From Auanema rhodensis (lineage: Eukaryota > Nematoda > Chromadorea > Rhabditida > Rhabditidae), in assembly GCA_964057225.1 (NCBI GenBank), contig OZ059898.1:11532001-11596000 (forward strand): a stretch of 64,000 bases of DNA. The letters are read 5' to 3'. The translations under genes and the position numbers were made by a program. This document shows positions 1 through 13,250 of this stretch, piece by piece. Under the pieces are notes generated by a model. That model was not told the origin of the DNA, searched no databases, and worked only from the letters and a program-made list of their open reading frames with translations. Position 1 is the first letter of the stretch; each line of letters begins with the position of its first letter.

Positions 1-430
1 ATCGTTTTCTAAAAAGTTCAAAGTTGGAAATTTTAGAAACAAAATATCATTATATTCTACCTCAGCATCAGTTTCATTAAGTTTTATGTGAGCTGTAGGA
101 AACAAAAAGTGAGGAGATGCAATCATTAGGTAAGTTATGGCCATCATAATGGCACCTCCCCCGATCCATCTAGCTCGATTACCTCGTGAGCCCAAATATG
201 AAATCAGGAGCACAGAAGGAATATAACCGATATCACCTTAAAACAATAAATGATTTAATTGAACTTAAGTAGATAAGTATACTTGCTGATATCATGAATC
301 CAGAAAACTTGGATGGTATCTGGAATTGCTTCTCAATGTTCTGTATGGCAGCAATGATATAGCTTCCACCGATTGCCTCAAAAAAGTATACGAGAGAGAA
401 CAAAGCGAGGAAAACATATATTCGCTCCAT
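1..430 (-). CDS. OATP/SLCO organic anion transporter, N-terminal part (cut by window edge)
   Basis: Exons 283-430, 61-236 and the first 8 bases of a third (1-8), joined by introns of 46 and 52 bp with GT/AG ends and closed phases. About 110 residues are present. The protein opens with a hydrophobic helix (ERIYVFLALFSLVYFFEA), then an IEKQFQIPSK-type segment, a second helix and SYLGSRGNRARWIGGG, which is the order of the first two transmembrane helices and cytoplasmic loop of solute carrier organic anion transporters. Family knowledge: these are 12-pass plasma-membrane carriers of large amphipathic anions. The start ATG has an AAAATGG context and sits 17 bp after a TTTTAG acceptor with no upstream exon found, which suggests trans-splicing. 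The rest of the gene lies left of the window. Substrate cannot be inferred. Confidence 0.8.
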
Positions 431-3400
431 TTTGTATGTCGTGAACTAAAAGCAGAAAATTAATAAAAATGAAGAAAATGAAGGAACCTATGAAAAAATC
501 ACTAAGCGATTAATGATCATGGTTTAAAAAATAAAACAGTATTGCCGAAAAACGAGGGAAAATGAGGGAAAAGCAATACATCTTATAGCACTTATACATC
601 ATGATGCCGGTCATCATTCTGTAAATTCGATCAAGAAAATAAGATACAGAAAACATTAATGATCAACACACAAATTGAACTTAAATAGTTGAAAGATCAA
701 TTTTGTCAAGGCGCATTACGGAGTTGTTGGTCTGTCGTTAGCGAAATAGTATCGGTGATTAGGTTCACGGTAAGAGGAACGCTAATGTGGCTAAAGCAGT
801 GAAAATAGGCAAAGACGATCTATGATATGGAAAAGAAACAGGCGTGGACTTATACATATTGAAAAAACCATAAGTCAGGTTCGTTCGGAGTTAGATGCTT
901 AGCTAGTACGATTGAATGAAGGCGACATACATTGAAGTACACGCAAGCCATGTTCTCTATAGTATTTTGCCTTGACTAATGACTTAAATTCATTAGTTTT
1001 ATTTTAAGAATTTTAAACAAAATATGAAAAGAATAGGGGTAAGAGTAAGGGTAGAACAACTTCGAATATGTATTGTTATGTTACAGCTACGGATTCTGGA
1101 TTGGAGAAGAAGTGTGGGGCTATCGTATGAGGAACGCATGAAATGATTGATAATCAAAACGAAATTTTTGACTGAACGATTCCTTTAAATGTAATGATAA
1201 AAAAAGGTGAAAAATAAAAAAAAATAGCATAGATAACATATATCTTTAAACATGTTTTTGGTAGAATCTTTTAAAATAGAAGATGAAACAGCTTCATCTA
1301 GTTGTGTTTCTGGAAATATCTCTCTAAACGGATATAGTAATAGTACTAGAAACTATTTTATTATTATTATCGCTTTCTTCACAAAAGGATATATTTGATG
1401 ATGATAGTTATAGTAAAATGATAAGAAAATGTGATTTTAATGAGAAATATATGAGAAATTTGATGTTTGTATATGAAACAGTACTCATAGAAATAGTATT
1501 TCATCTTTAAAGAATCAAAAAATTGAAATTGAAACACTTTCGTCCTATACCATTGAGGATAGAGAACAATAAGAAAACAAAACAACAGATGAAAATTTGA
1601 AATTTTTGAATCAAGGAAAAAATATTTTTTGAGACTAGCTAGAAAATGTATTTATATCAATATGGTATAAGATGATGAAGAAGATAGACGGTATTTGAAA
1701 GATGAACAGGAATTGCATCACAGATCAGACGGACCTGTATGAGACGATAATCATGATCCAGTACTATCTTTAAAAGGAAGACAACATTGCTCTATCAAAT
1801 CTAATTTATGAAATATCGGCTGAAGAACGATTTTGTCGTTGATCATTGTAGTAGTGATGCAGAACGCTCATTTCACCAACAACCTCAGAATGGTACTTCA
1901 GAAGTTAGGGCTACGATGGCTTTAGCCACACCCTCTTCCCCTTTGAACTTAGTTCTACTTCGTTATGTTCTTCTTGATTCTGTTCTTTATTCGTTTCCTA
2001 GTTTTCTTCGAAGAACACGTCAAAGTCTTTAAATAAAAAACGTCTTACTAACACACAAAAGTTTTGAGATTGTTGACAAGAATTTCACTCGTCAAAAGTA
2101 TTGTAGAGTTAACCGTGTCATATCAATAACTGGTCAGATCAGAAAAAAAAAGATTCAAAACAACGAGCATCTTGCCGGGAAATGGCGATCATTTTAGATC
2201 AAATAGAAATGCCTAAACTTTATCGAATATTTTCTAATATAGTATAACCATTTGACTCTTCTGCATACTGATCGAATGCCTCCAAATTCAGCGAATTCCA
2301 ACACTAGAAAGAAATATTGCTATTACGTTCAAGTTCATCAATTACTGAAAAAAACGTATTTTTTGCTATTCAGATGTTCAGTATGATCTGCACCCATAAA
2401 TGTCTTTACTATCATCTATGCCACATAAGCAGAACCAAAGCTATTTCAGTCTTCTCTCTGATTGACAATTAATCAAGATAATTGATCTTTGAAGAATGAA
2501 GATAAATATGAACTTCTCTAATATTCGTCGAACCTGACCACTGACTTGATAACACACCCGAATATAGTAAATTAAATAACATAATAAGCCTTTAAGAGGG
2601 AAATATTTCTTTGATTATAGGGTCATTAGAAGTAAAAATTTGAAAAAGATTCCGGTTTACTTATTTTATTTCTATGTACTACTATAAATGGCATCACAGA
2701 TCGCCATGGGCAAGATGATCGACCAGGAGATGAAAGACTGTGGTGAGAGAGGAGGAAACCATACAATCATACGAACTGAATTGGGCGAACCGGCATCAAC
2801 ATCCACCATACGGGGTCTTCTCTCATTCTTTTTAAGGTTGTTTCTTCATCATACAGATGAAGAAAAGAATAGAAAGATATAAAGAAATGAGATGTATGAT
2901 GATGGTGCTAGGATGTTCAGAGAAAGAAGATGTAAGAGTCTGCTGGTATGCTACAACTACAAGAGGTAGATCGTAATTCACTTAACGGATAAGACCTGAA
3001 GCATTTGTCTCTGTTTTTCATGCTATACAGTTGAACGAGGACCCTGAACGATGTCATACAAATTGTTGAATTTGGCAAGTAACTTATTGAAAATCACAAA
3101 GCCTGATTCATTTTTTTTACGAACTGCTTTGGTAGCTGAAGAAATTTACATGAGTCAGCTTTCAATGGAATATACAATGCAAGAATAGGGGGAATCATCA
3201 GTTCTTATTATTCTTCTTCAGCAAACACACAATTCCATACCGCAAATCTACTCTTCTGTCAAAAAATAAAGAAAATATGACGTTAGTTAGCAGCCAACAT
3301 CGACCATCTTCGTTAATATTCCAGCAACTTGTGATTGTAGAAGAAGTGAACAAAATCTGAAAATCAAAACGCCCACTGAAGTATGATTTCAATCATTTTT

Positions 3401-3810
3401 CAGACTTTTCTCCTGGATTTTCTACAAAAATTCACAATTATTCGGACAATTTACAGGAAATTGCGAGTGGTTTGCATAGCAGCTCGAACTAATCCAAAGG
3501 AATTGGACCGGTTATAACACAGGCTGTGTCTAAACGTATTTTACTTGCCACATGAACCAAGAAAAAAAAAGATTCAATACATAATAAACTTTTTGTAATG
3601 TGCTAGAAATCATCAATAAAACCAAAATTTTCAGAGAAAATATTTTTATTATTATACTGGTAAATATTAATATATTTCAACGCTTTGAATACTAATATTC
3701 TAATATGACAACCCCGTGATGACGATCCACAACTCAGAAAATACAGAGGAATCTTTAACAGTATACATGTGTATATACAAAAATTATAAAATTCCTTTTC
3801 ATTAGCTAAA
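431..3810. other. Intergenic region, no confident gene
   Basis: Only short open frames of at most about 75 codons are present, with no recognisable domain and no chain of phase-matched exons on either strand. It holds the 5' flank of the OATP gene and the 3' flank of the JTB gene; both are transcribed leftwards. A small multi-exon gene could still have been missed. Confidence 0.5.
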
Positions 3811-4474
3811 TCATTCAAATTGTTCTTGAACTCTCATGTAGCTATATTGATCTAATGATTCTTTTCTTTTTACGGAGATGGAATAACTTATAAGAAGTAA
3901 GACAGCGTTGATTAAGCAGAACCAGTAGAAGGAACGTTGATTTGCCTCAGCTATTTTAGAACAGGGACGATGCGCCAAAATTCCTGATTTTGTACAATTC
4001 AGACGATCAAAATACCCAGTTGTTAAACAATATTCTGGAAGAATTTTTGCTTAATCTGTTTTCTAGCAAGCAGTGTGCACTTACTTGTTTTCAAAGCATT
4101 TATTTCAAATTCAGAGCATTGCAAACATGATTGGATAACCTAAGAAGCAAAGTTTTTCATGAACAATAAAAACTATTGATATTACCTCATATGGTTCTTC
4201 TAACCAGCATTGACTTGAAGAATGTTTTCTATGCAGAGCTGAAAACCATGTGATTTTTAGGAAACAAAAATTTACAAGAATACCGTCATCTATCTTTGCT
4301 ATTTTCATTTTCATATCATTCGAACTTTCTTCAGCATATTCTTCAATAAAGAATACTACAACAGAAAATCTGAATATCAAGTTAAAGTTTGATTGAAAGG
4401 TTGCTATTAATCACGAACCCAACTAAGGTTAAAACCAATGTGAATATTCTATTGCTCGAACAATAATCTATCAT
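3811..4474 (-). CDS. JTB (jumping translocation breakpoint) family membrane protein
   Basis: Five exons: 4419-4474, 4284-4369, 4186-4238, 4085-4139, 3811-4034; 157 aa, close to the roughly 146 aa of vertebrate JTB. No single frame is long, so the gene is visible only after splicing. An N-terminal hydrophobic segment (signal peptide) is followed by an acidic stretch, then a Cys-rich ectodomain beginning CWLEEPYE with CLQCSEFE, a TGYFDRLNC motif (compare TGY-E-ITC in the family) and RPCSK. One transmembrane helix (FYWFCLINAVLLLISY) and a short basic tail follow. Family knowledge: JTB is a type I membrane protein linked to mitochondria and cytokinesis, with no settled biochemical activity. It lies 511 bp downstream of the LRCH stop on the same strand. 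The first intron is the least certain junction, since its donor (GTTCGT) is weak. Confidence 0.75.
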
Positions 4475-4985
4475 GTCTTGTAAATTAAAATTGTTTTCAT
4501 ATCTTCATGTAATTTGGTAAATAAGGTATATGTATTTAATTCCAGGATATGACCATATAAAAAAAAAGAATAAACAGTTTGAAACTTTATAGTATATAAA
4601 TTTATATATGTATATGTATATAATCTAGTGATGTCTACATACAATTTAACGACCATATGAAACACGTAGTACTAGGAAGACTAAAACATGTACTTAGTCA
4701 TGAGCAAGACAAATGTATACAAGCTATTCAAAAATTAGCACAATCATACCCATAATAAACAGCAGTAAAAATATCTTATAAGAAAAAATTTGGCTCAGAT
4801 CAGATTTGGAAAATGGTACTGAGAACGTAAAAGAGGAGAGATCCTCTTTCCAATTTTGCGCATAATCAAAACAGCTTACACCGGACAAAAACAACCTATT
4901 TGATATAGCGCAGAAATTCTGAGATCGACCTATCAGACTACAACATTAACAAAGATTCTTTTGGACAAATTAGATATAAGCAATA

Positions 4986-7900
4986 TCAAGCAGCAACACG
5001 TGGAGCTGCTGGCTTAGTCGCCTTCGTAGCAGAAGTTATGCGATTCAATTGTGAAACAGTTCTTATGATAGCCAATAAATTTTTCTTGGCCATAATATCA
5101 CCAGAAGAGCATATTGATGCCTGCAAGAGATTTTGAAAAAATATTTAATTATAATATACTGCATACCTCAGGGACTCCTATTTTTTTACAAGCTAAAATA
5201 AAACCGTCCACATTTCGCTTGCATTTTAAAGGCGACAATTTCTTAAATACAAAATAGTAATGAATTTAAAAAAAGTTTTTATAAAAAACAAACCTCATTT
5301 TCAGCAGAATTGAGAATTGTTACTATCGACTTGGTACGCAACGCGTTTGCAAGCGTGCAAAGATGAACACCATCGGCTAAAGCGGCAGAGATGCTATCTT
5401 TACCAGCCGGTAGTCTGAAAATAATTACAACTTCCATAAAAAGCAAAAAATTACAAAGTACTTACGTTACTCCAATTTTTTCTTCAAAAATTTTCCGAAA
5501 TTGTTCTATCGAGCTAGCTTCGCTAAGTGTTGGCTTCGTTGCGATTGAGGACGAGCGTGAAGTAGACACAGCTGTAGTCGGTTTCTGAAAAAAAATAAAA
5601 ATAAATAGGCAACATTAAATAAAATACTTACTCTAGTTAAAAAAGAGCTGGACGATACTGAGTTTATAGATGATGGTACTCGAGAAGTTGTTGCTGCCAT
5701 CGTTTTGGTTCCTAAACAAGGAGGAAGTTCACAGGAAATGGATTCGTTCAACGAACTTGTTATGGACGAAAGATTAGATGGTGATGCTATTACTGGTTTC
5801 GTGCTAGAAGATACTGTTCGAGTGGAAATATCTTTATGACGAATTGGACCACCAATAGTTTTCTTAGGTACAGAAGTTGTATTAACTTTTGTCAATGAAT
5901 TCTGTAACTCAAAAACGATAAAACTTTATTTTCACTCATTCAAACCTTCGAATTTTCAGAATTGACATTTTGATTACCCTTTGTTGTATTCATCAAAGGA
6001 GCAACCTTTGATACAGGTTTTGTTTTGGTTGTTGTGGAAAGGGCTAAAGAAAGAAAAAATAAATATTCATGAAGTGTGAAACAGAAACATACGATTTTGA
6101 GCAATAGATCCTTTACTGTACGAATCTTTCACCTTCACAGTATTATTATTGCTGATATCAAGAGTATTTGTTGGCTTGTCTAAAATGTGAACGTAGAGAA
6201 TCAAGAAAACGATAAAACGATACATACTTTCAGCAATCGAAGAATTTCCGTTAAAGGCTTTTACATTTGGAACGCTATTTTCTTTTGCAACACTTTGCGG
6301 TATTGTTGGAAGAGGATCGGGTTTTTCGGTAGATTTGATATTGTTATGATTTGCATTGTCGACTTCTTTCTCATTTAAAGAATCTATAGAAGATGACTCT
6401 TGTGATCCTGAAAAAAAAATTATGCTTTAATTGGCTCATTGCTGTCAAACCTTCTACAAGATCTGAAGAAGTAGTACCATTAGGAGAATCTTGGGAATAC
6501 GAGGAAAATTCAGTTATTCCGTCTAGACCAGGAGGAATCTGAAAAGCAAAATCTCAAACATTATAAGCACTTCATAATTGCATCAAAAAAATTTGTAAGC
6601 GTAAATGTGATCCTTCAGTTTAAGCTTGATAACTTGAATGTTGTGGAATTATAAATTATAGAAAAAAAAATAACACTAAACTACTAGTAACTACTTAGTG
6701 AACGCTAAACTACATTTGAAATATAATAAAAAATTAATCACATAGTTATTTCGCTTATTACAATATCAATTTTAGGGAGTGCACATATCTAAGCATGCTA
6801 TTGCACGCACATACCGCATGAAGCGAAATCCCTCTAATCAGTCTGTCTAAAATATGACAACAACCGGATACTTTTTTTTCGAAGAAACAATATATAGTGA
6901 AATAAACAAAACTTTGCCTAACCTCATGCGATAATCTATGTTCATCTGCTGTGCTACCATATCCTGAATCGCTTCCAGTGATGGTATGGAATCGGTGAGA
7001 GCGTGATCGACGTTCCAAGGGGGCTGGTGCTGATGACTTACGTATCATATCAGAATCGCTGATACTAAATCAAATAAGGTGAAAACAGAAGAACATGCAC
7101 ACATACTTTTTATTCACGCCGTTCTTTCCTATATTTAAAGCTTTAATTGTGATGCTAGAAGTAGGAGCTAAATGAGATGGCAAGATGTCACATCCACCAG
7201 AAGCATTGTCCATCCATTTGAAAACATGTTCTCGACCCTATGAATAGCTATTAAACGATGCAAGCGATGAAATGCAAACTTTTGAAATAATGTCTGCTGG
7301 TGGTGATTGTAAAGGATTGTCAGATATATAGAACTCCATAAGAGTTTTCATTTTTCGTATATGCAATGGTAGATGAGTAAACCTATTTGCCGAAAGATCA
7401 AGCGTGTGTAAAGATAGTCTACATAGCTCTGAAACATTGTGATTGGTTAATTACCATTTCAATTGATCAATTAAACCTGATGGGAATTGATCTAATAAAT
7501 TTTTTCGTAAACAAAGGACTCGTAACATTTTGAGCAAGGCTATATCAGCAGGAATTTTCGTTAAAAAATTGTAACTAAGATCCTGAAATATATCAAATTA
7601 ATTTGGTTATTATATCAAGATGTATTACTAATTCGGTCAACGTAGATGAAAGCTGTCTAATTTCCCTCGGAATCGAATCTAGTCTGTTGCCGGTCAGTAG
7701 CAAAACGCTTAACGGCAGTTCAAATAGTGGCAATGGTAATTGAGATAACTGGTTATTACTGAAAACAACAAATGTCCCTTATATCGGTCCCAAGATGATA
7801 TTGTTATACAGATTACAAAAAGAGATTAGGCAGCTGTTAGTGGAAGTAATGTGTACTCTATACCAAAAACTTTTAAAAGGTCAATCAGCTTACCTTAAAT

Positions 7901-10039
7901 CCAAAAACGAGAGAGATATTAGATGAGTTATATTGGAAGGCACATGTCGTAAAGCATTCTGCTGTATCCGAAGAGTTTCCAGTGAGCGTAAGTCACATAA
8001 TCGTGTTGGTATATCAGCAAATCGGTTATTACTTAGATCTGAAAAATAAAATTAAAAAAATTGTCGCATTCTATAGCCCATCACGACAACAATTGAATTT
8101 GGATGCCAGATGGCCAGCAACATATGGTTTGGCGACAGAAAAGACGAAAATCACATTGAGAAAAACTAAAACTGTTCACAGGACTGGGCTTGAAGAAACG
8201 GCCAAAAATATAAAATAGATCCACAAAAAACAATGAACGGAATTAGCCTGTATGAGTAAGTCTTCATATGAAGAACAGGACAATTCATGAGACTATTAAA
8301 CCCGATTACTACGTTTTTTTCATACATTCTAGTCTCATATTACCCGGATCATGCAAAATTGAATCAGAGAGATAGCTATTTTTTGTTAGCCACACTTCAT
8401 TTGGTATATCCTATGGTCAGAAACGTCAAAGAAACTTAGAAAGATTCTATGATACATGATAAATGGCAAAATCGTAAGTCCCTTTTCTCGGCATGGAGGC
8501 TCCTAGCCTTGGTTTTTCGCCTCCCCCGGGGAGAGGGCGCTACTGACAGCATTGTCGCTACCAGGCAAACGCATACTCATCTTTCCCTTCTAAATGACAA
8601 AAGAACTTGTCAAATACGACCTACCCTTGAATTAGTAACACCAAGAATCGCTACGAGACATAGCGCATTTCTAAGAATTACATATTCAAACCAATAAGAA
8701 ATGATTCTTAAATCCCCAGGGAGGTATTCAGATGCTTTGCGACAAGAAAAATCCTTTGAACCCTGTTGATGATACTCACGCTTTTTTTTCACTTCTCTCA
8801 GAGAGATATTTTACATAGATATGGATATTTAACTCGGATCGAAAGGAAATCGCAGTGTGATACCAAGGACCAATTGATTCGGAGGCTAATAAAATAATCC
8901 ATTGAGCGAGTTAAATGGCGTCTGCCTTGCGCATCAAATAAATGTAGCAAGCCGGTGTTTACAACATAATAAGAACACGATAAATCTCGACGATGTACAA
9001 GAATAAGGTGGCTCAGCTGGGAAAACAAATAAGAAAGTGGCGGCAAATAAGCGGAAAGGGAAAGTACCAGCTAACTTATATAATAATGTACATAATAAAG
9101 CCGTTGAAGTACATTAATATAAGCAAAAGATGAAATAAAACTCACCAGCAGCAACTATGTCTGAAATGTCGTACTTCTCCGTAAGAGTCGTGGGTAATTC
9201 TTTCAATTGTCTTCCAACTAATGAGAGCACGCCATTTGTTTCTGCTTCTTCAAACATCTTCTCTGTGGAAGCTGATAATTGCTGAAAAAAATATATATAG
9301 TAAATAAAATAAAGAACAATCTAGGAAAAAACCTCATCTGTCATAACTTATAATTTATTTAGAATCAAAAATAAGCTTGGTCAACAACCGAAAAGTGTGC
9401 AAGCAGCTTTTAAGTAAAATGCCATTACGTGGTTTTCACGTATTTATATACTTTATGCTAATGAGGTACAATTCGCGCGTAAAAATAGTATAAATGAGTC
9501 AATGATTGTAAAATGAGAGCAAAAAAAGTGGCAAGTGAGAAAAACGATGCGTATTTGGGATTACAAGGATTACGAATTGCTTGACCAAGCTGCTGTGTGA
9601 TACCAAAAAAGGGAAGTAAAGGCTAAAGGTACTAATGCGGGCTAGGCGTCCAATCGATCGCAGCCTATAGGGTCTGCATAAGGAACTGTTCTCCTTAACC
9701 TCTCTCTCTTCCTCTCTCACTGTTCCTCAATAAGCAATAGGAAGCCCCAATGCATCAAAGCAAACAAAGCTTGTCATAGAAGGAGGTGGCAAGTAGATAG
9801 ATACGCATGATGTCTCACATAAATAGATCTTTGTAATAAGATTATAAAAGAATAAAACGACGACAAAATAATTAAATTATATTAGAAGCAAGCTGACTCA
9901 CCACTTGTTGGTATCGAATGGACGGTGGTAGAGGAACACTATCAGGACTTCTGATCTTCTCGGGCTCTTGCGCAGAAGGTACTGAGACGCCGACTGCGTG
10001 GACGACGTTCCGTCGCTTGCGCGACCAGGTACCCGACAT
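4986..10039 (-). CDS. LRCH-type protein: leucine-rich repeats plus C-terminal calponin-homology domain
   Basis: Seventeen exons: 9902-10039, 9146-9281, 7894-8038, 7629-7758, 7477-7582, 7280-7428, 7107-7237, 6923-7064, 6451-6538, 6228-6407, 6093-6179, 5946-6043, 5632-5901, 5466-5584, 5294-5414, 5167-5241, 4986-5120; 749 aa, in the usual 680-780 range. Residues about 65-270 hold leucine-rich repeats (LSNNRFADIPTRL, LTGNRLDSIPREI, LSYNFLTKIP, LSANRFTHLP). A long Ser/Thr-rich, probably disordered middle follows, and residues about 618-735 form a single calponin-homology domain (IGVTLPAGKDSISAALADGV, then LCTLAN). Family knowledge: LRCH proteins act at the cell cortex with septins and DOCK exchange factors. 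The ATG lies 18 bases after a TTTTCAG acceptor, so the mRNA is trans-spliced or has an upstream non-coding exon. The second intron is 1.1 kb. The assignment rests on the LRR-CH order, which is diagnostic. Confidence 0.88.
8518..8539. repeat. GC-rich inverted repeat inside LRCH intron 2
   Basis: CGCCTCCCCC faces GGGGAGAGGGCG around an exact CCCCGGGG palindrome. It can fold as an imperfect hairpin and is the most GC-rich short stretch in an otherwise AT-rich 1.1 kb intron. No function is visible. Confidence 0.4.
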
Positions 10040-13000
10040 GAAGTGACTACCCGCCTGAAAAGGTATGAAGTACAGTTAAACAGTAAATATTGGCAGAAGT
10101 TATATAAAGGTATGAGACAGCAAATAAGAGCATGATCACATAGTAAAGCACGAAATCGGAAAAGTCATAAAGTAAAACAGTGTCAGCAAAGGAAATAATA
10201 TGATGCAGAATAATGGAGTGGGAGTGATGAGGTTAAAGCGAATACGATCATCAATCGATGCACGGCTCAGAATAGTATTGGATCAAAAGAATGAATCCGA
10301 TTATTTGCAAGAGAGAATATGAACAAGATGAGCAGCGAACTACCTCATTCCGAAAACTACTGCAGTAGCCAATATGATGCTATAAATCTGATAGTAGTAT
10401 GTTACTCATACAGAACAGAATGAGAGAATTGGATGCAAAGTATAAAAATGAGGGAAGGTGAAAACGGAAAAAGAGGAAACGAGAGAGGAAAGACGAGAGG
10501 AAATACAGGTCTAGGAAAACGGAGAGAGAAGAAGAGGTAACTAATATAAAGAGATCGCCAAAACTTTACTGATATTATTACTATGTTGAAAGAAGCTTAC
10601 AGCAGCTGTTTTTGATCGATGGTACAAGATATAATATGCCAGATGTTTGCCACAGAACGAGAGGCTAATTACCGCACTATGAGCACAGTCACATAATATA
10701 TTAGGATGCTCTTGAAAGACAAGGCAATGGATTGGCAAAAGAAAAAGGAACCGAATGACACATGAACATAAGCTATAACTAGGATGGAAACAACGGTAGT
10801 TATATGAAAAAGAAAACCATCGAAGCATTGGCAAAAGAGGAAATAATGAGGGAAAGAATAAGAAAAAGGAAGGTACCATAAAAAAAACGAAGAAGCTATA
10901 GAGATTGAGAAAAGACATGAGAAAAGGAGACATTATCTTTCTTTATTATCTAAAAAAGATAATCGAAAAAAGAGAGAGAAAATGCCCCTCAGGCTAATGA
11001 AAGTTTGAATAAAGGAGATGATGACAGCATCGTGGATATATAGAGATGAGGATGATAGATGGAAAAAAAGTGTATAAAACGAAAAAAAAGCCAATTGCTA
11101 TATGGAACAAGTATGTCAACGATATGGTCATAGTTTCAAAACAATTGACCAGAAAGATAGAAGGGAGCTAGGCGACTGCAGAAAAATAATGGACGTGTTA
11201 ATCTAATCTTGAGAGATATAGAGAAACATACAAAACTTATCACTAAACATTTCCGATCGGAAACAAATTGGCAGAGAAAGAGAGGATGGTGAGTGAGTGA
11301 GAGTGGATGGGAGATTTGGGGGATAGGCAAAGGACGACAGCGGAGTACAAGATGCAAATTGAGATGAGAACATAGACCAGAATAGGAAAATGGATGTCCA
11401 GTTATAAATATAATGCCCTTCGATTCAGTTTATATGCTTCTTTACGATAAGATGAGGTGTTGTATGTGAGTTAGTAATCAATAACAGGGGGGGACGATGG
11501 GTGGATGGGATGGCTGAGAGTGACGGTTCTGGGCCCTCGTCGGCCACGCCTCCCAAAGATGTTGAAGGAAAAGGAAGAAGATATATTCTTTGTTTCCAAA
11601 AGAAAATTGATAGTAAAAGAGAATGAGAGGCGAGGAGGAAAAAAAGAATAAAAAGAGATATTGAGTCAAATTGTGGATATAGAGAGTGAGAGAAAGAAGG
11701 ATAGGTAACAAAAAAATTCATTAAAAGTCGATTTGTCAACTTCAGGCCGCCATCACTAAGGTTTTAAAGTTTCCTGTCCGTGCTTTATACATTATGAAAT
11801 GGAATTACATGATGTGGAAGAGGAAGAATATTGCTACGGAAAGGCAGAAAAACGAAATATCGGAAGATGTCAGATCAACAAGACATTTAATGTAATTTTG
11901 AAGTTGAAAGTTGTGCTCACAAATTCGAAAAAGAGAATAGCAAACACACGTAATAAGTAATAGATGATAGATAAAGTCGAATGACAAATTGATGATCGTT
12001 TAATTAATGAGAAACATTGAGTTTGAGATGTGATCAACAAAGACAATGAGAAGAAACAAATATTGCATTAGGGATTGTAGAGTGGATTATGTATTTGAAA
12101 ACTAATGATGACAACTTCCTATTCGAGACAAAGTGATATTGTCGTTGGACTGATGTATTGATGGTTGGATGAGGTTGACTTAGTCGACAGGGATTAGAAC
12201 ATGAGAATATTTTCTTGAGACGGCCAAGGCTCTCAAATCTAAGCCCAATAAGTGAGGCAGGCTAAATTAATTTGATTCGGCTTCGCTGCAAAACTTTCAT
12301 TTTCTTTGAACAAAATTATTATGAATATTTGAAACTTCATAGTGCTAAATGGAGAAGGCCAGTTATTGCTAGAAATATTCTGGAACGAGCCCGAAAAAAA
12401 AATGGAAGAGAACAACATTGTGTCCGCTGGTCCCATAATGAGCCTTTAGGAAGTGGGGGTACTAGCTAGTTGGTGACTAAAACTTGGAACTTGACATCAA
12501 AAAAGATTCTTTTAACTTGACTCGTAAGGAATAGAATGTTAGACATCTTGTCAACGAGTAAATAATACAAGACGACCACAAAAATTATATTCTCAAGCTA
12601 CAGCAAATGTCTGAAATGAACGAAATTCGATGCTTGAACCACAGTTTACGGCACATTTCTGCTGCTGCATTTCTAGGGAGGAGAAGATGACTGGGCGAAA
12701 AAAAAAGCTGAAACGGGGCCATGACGTCTGTCATGTCATAATCATCACTATCGTTATGAGAGATCGTTTTTTAAAATCCGACACATTTCTTCTACTTTTT
12801 TTTTGATTTTCCGTTCTCCGCACGTTGCACTAATCTTCTGTTTTTTCGATAGCTTGTTCAGCGCCTAGCCTAAGCATCTTATATATGTTTTCAACATTAT
12901 CCAGCAGCATGATATCTATTACTTAATGAAATTTTAGGACAGTCCTTTACTCTCAATATACATATTACTTGCATTCATAACTTTTAGTTGGCATAATAGG

Positions 13001-13145
13001 ATTGTAGAGTCGTACATAGTAAATTGAAATATGAATACAATCTGAAGAATAATTCAGAAACCATAATAGGATGTGTGATAGAGACGTATAGCACTTTCGG
13101 ACATACTAACACCGACTTCTGAATTTGCAACATTTATGATATATA

Positions 13146-13218
13146 TCTCTCTCACTCTCTCTCTCTCTCTCGTTATGGGTGCATTTAATTTTCTTCTATT
13201 ACTCTTTCTTTCTCCCTT

Positions 13219-13249
<31 letters not shown>

Positions 13250-13250
13250 T
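13146..13250. repeat. Two CT microsatellite tracts
   Basis: (CT)n with single interruptions at about 13146-13171 and 13218-13250, separated by about 45 bp of unique sequence. Confidence 0.9.

Noticed and set aside
1251-1390. Short plus-strand frame with a hydrophobic end near 1251
   Set aside because: About 45 codons, no homologous pattern and no exons around it.
2688-2882. 64-codon plus-strand frame with mixed composition
   Set aside because: No splice partners or family resemblance. It could be a small gene but is not supported.
10541-10933. 130-codon minus-strand frame
   Set aside because: Phe/Leu/Ser-rich product of pyrimidine skew, with no domain, no signal of splicing and low-complexity codons.
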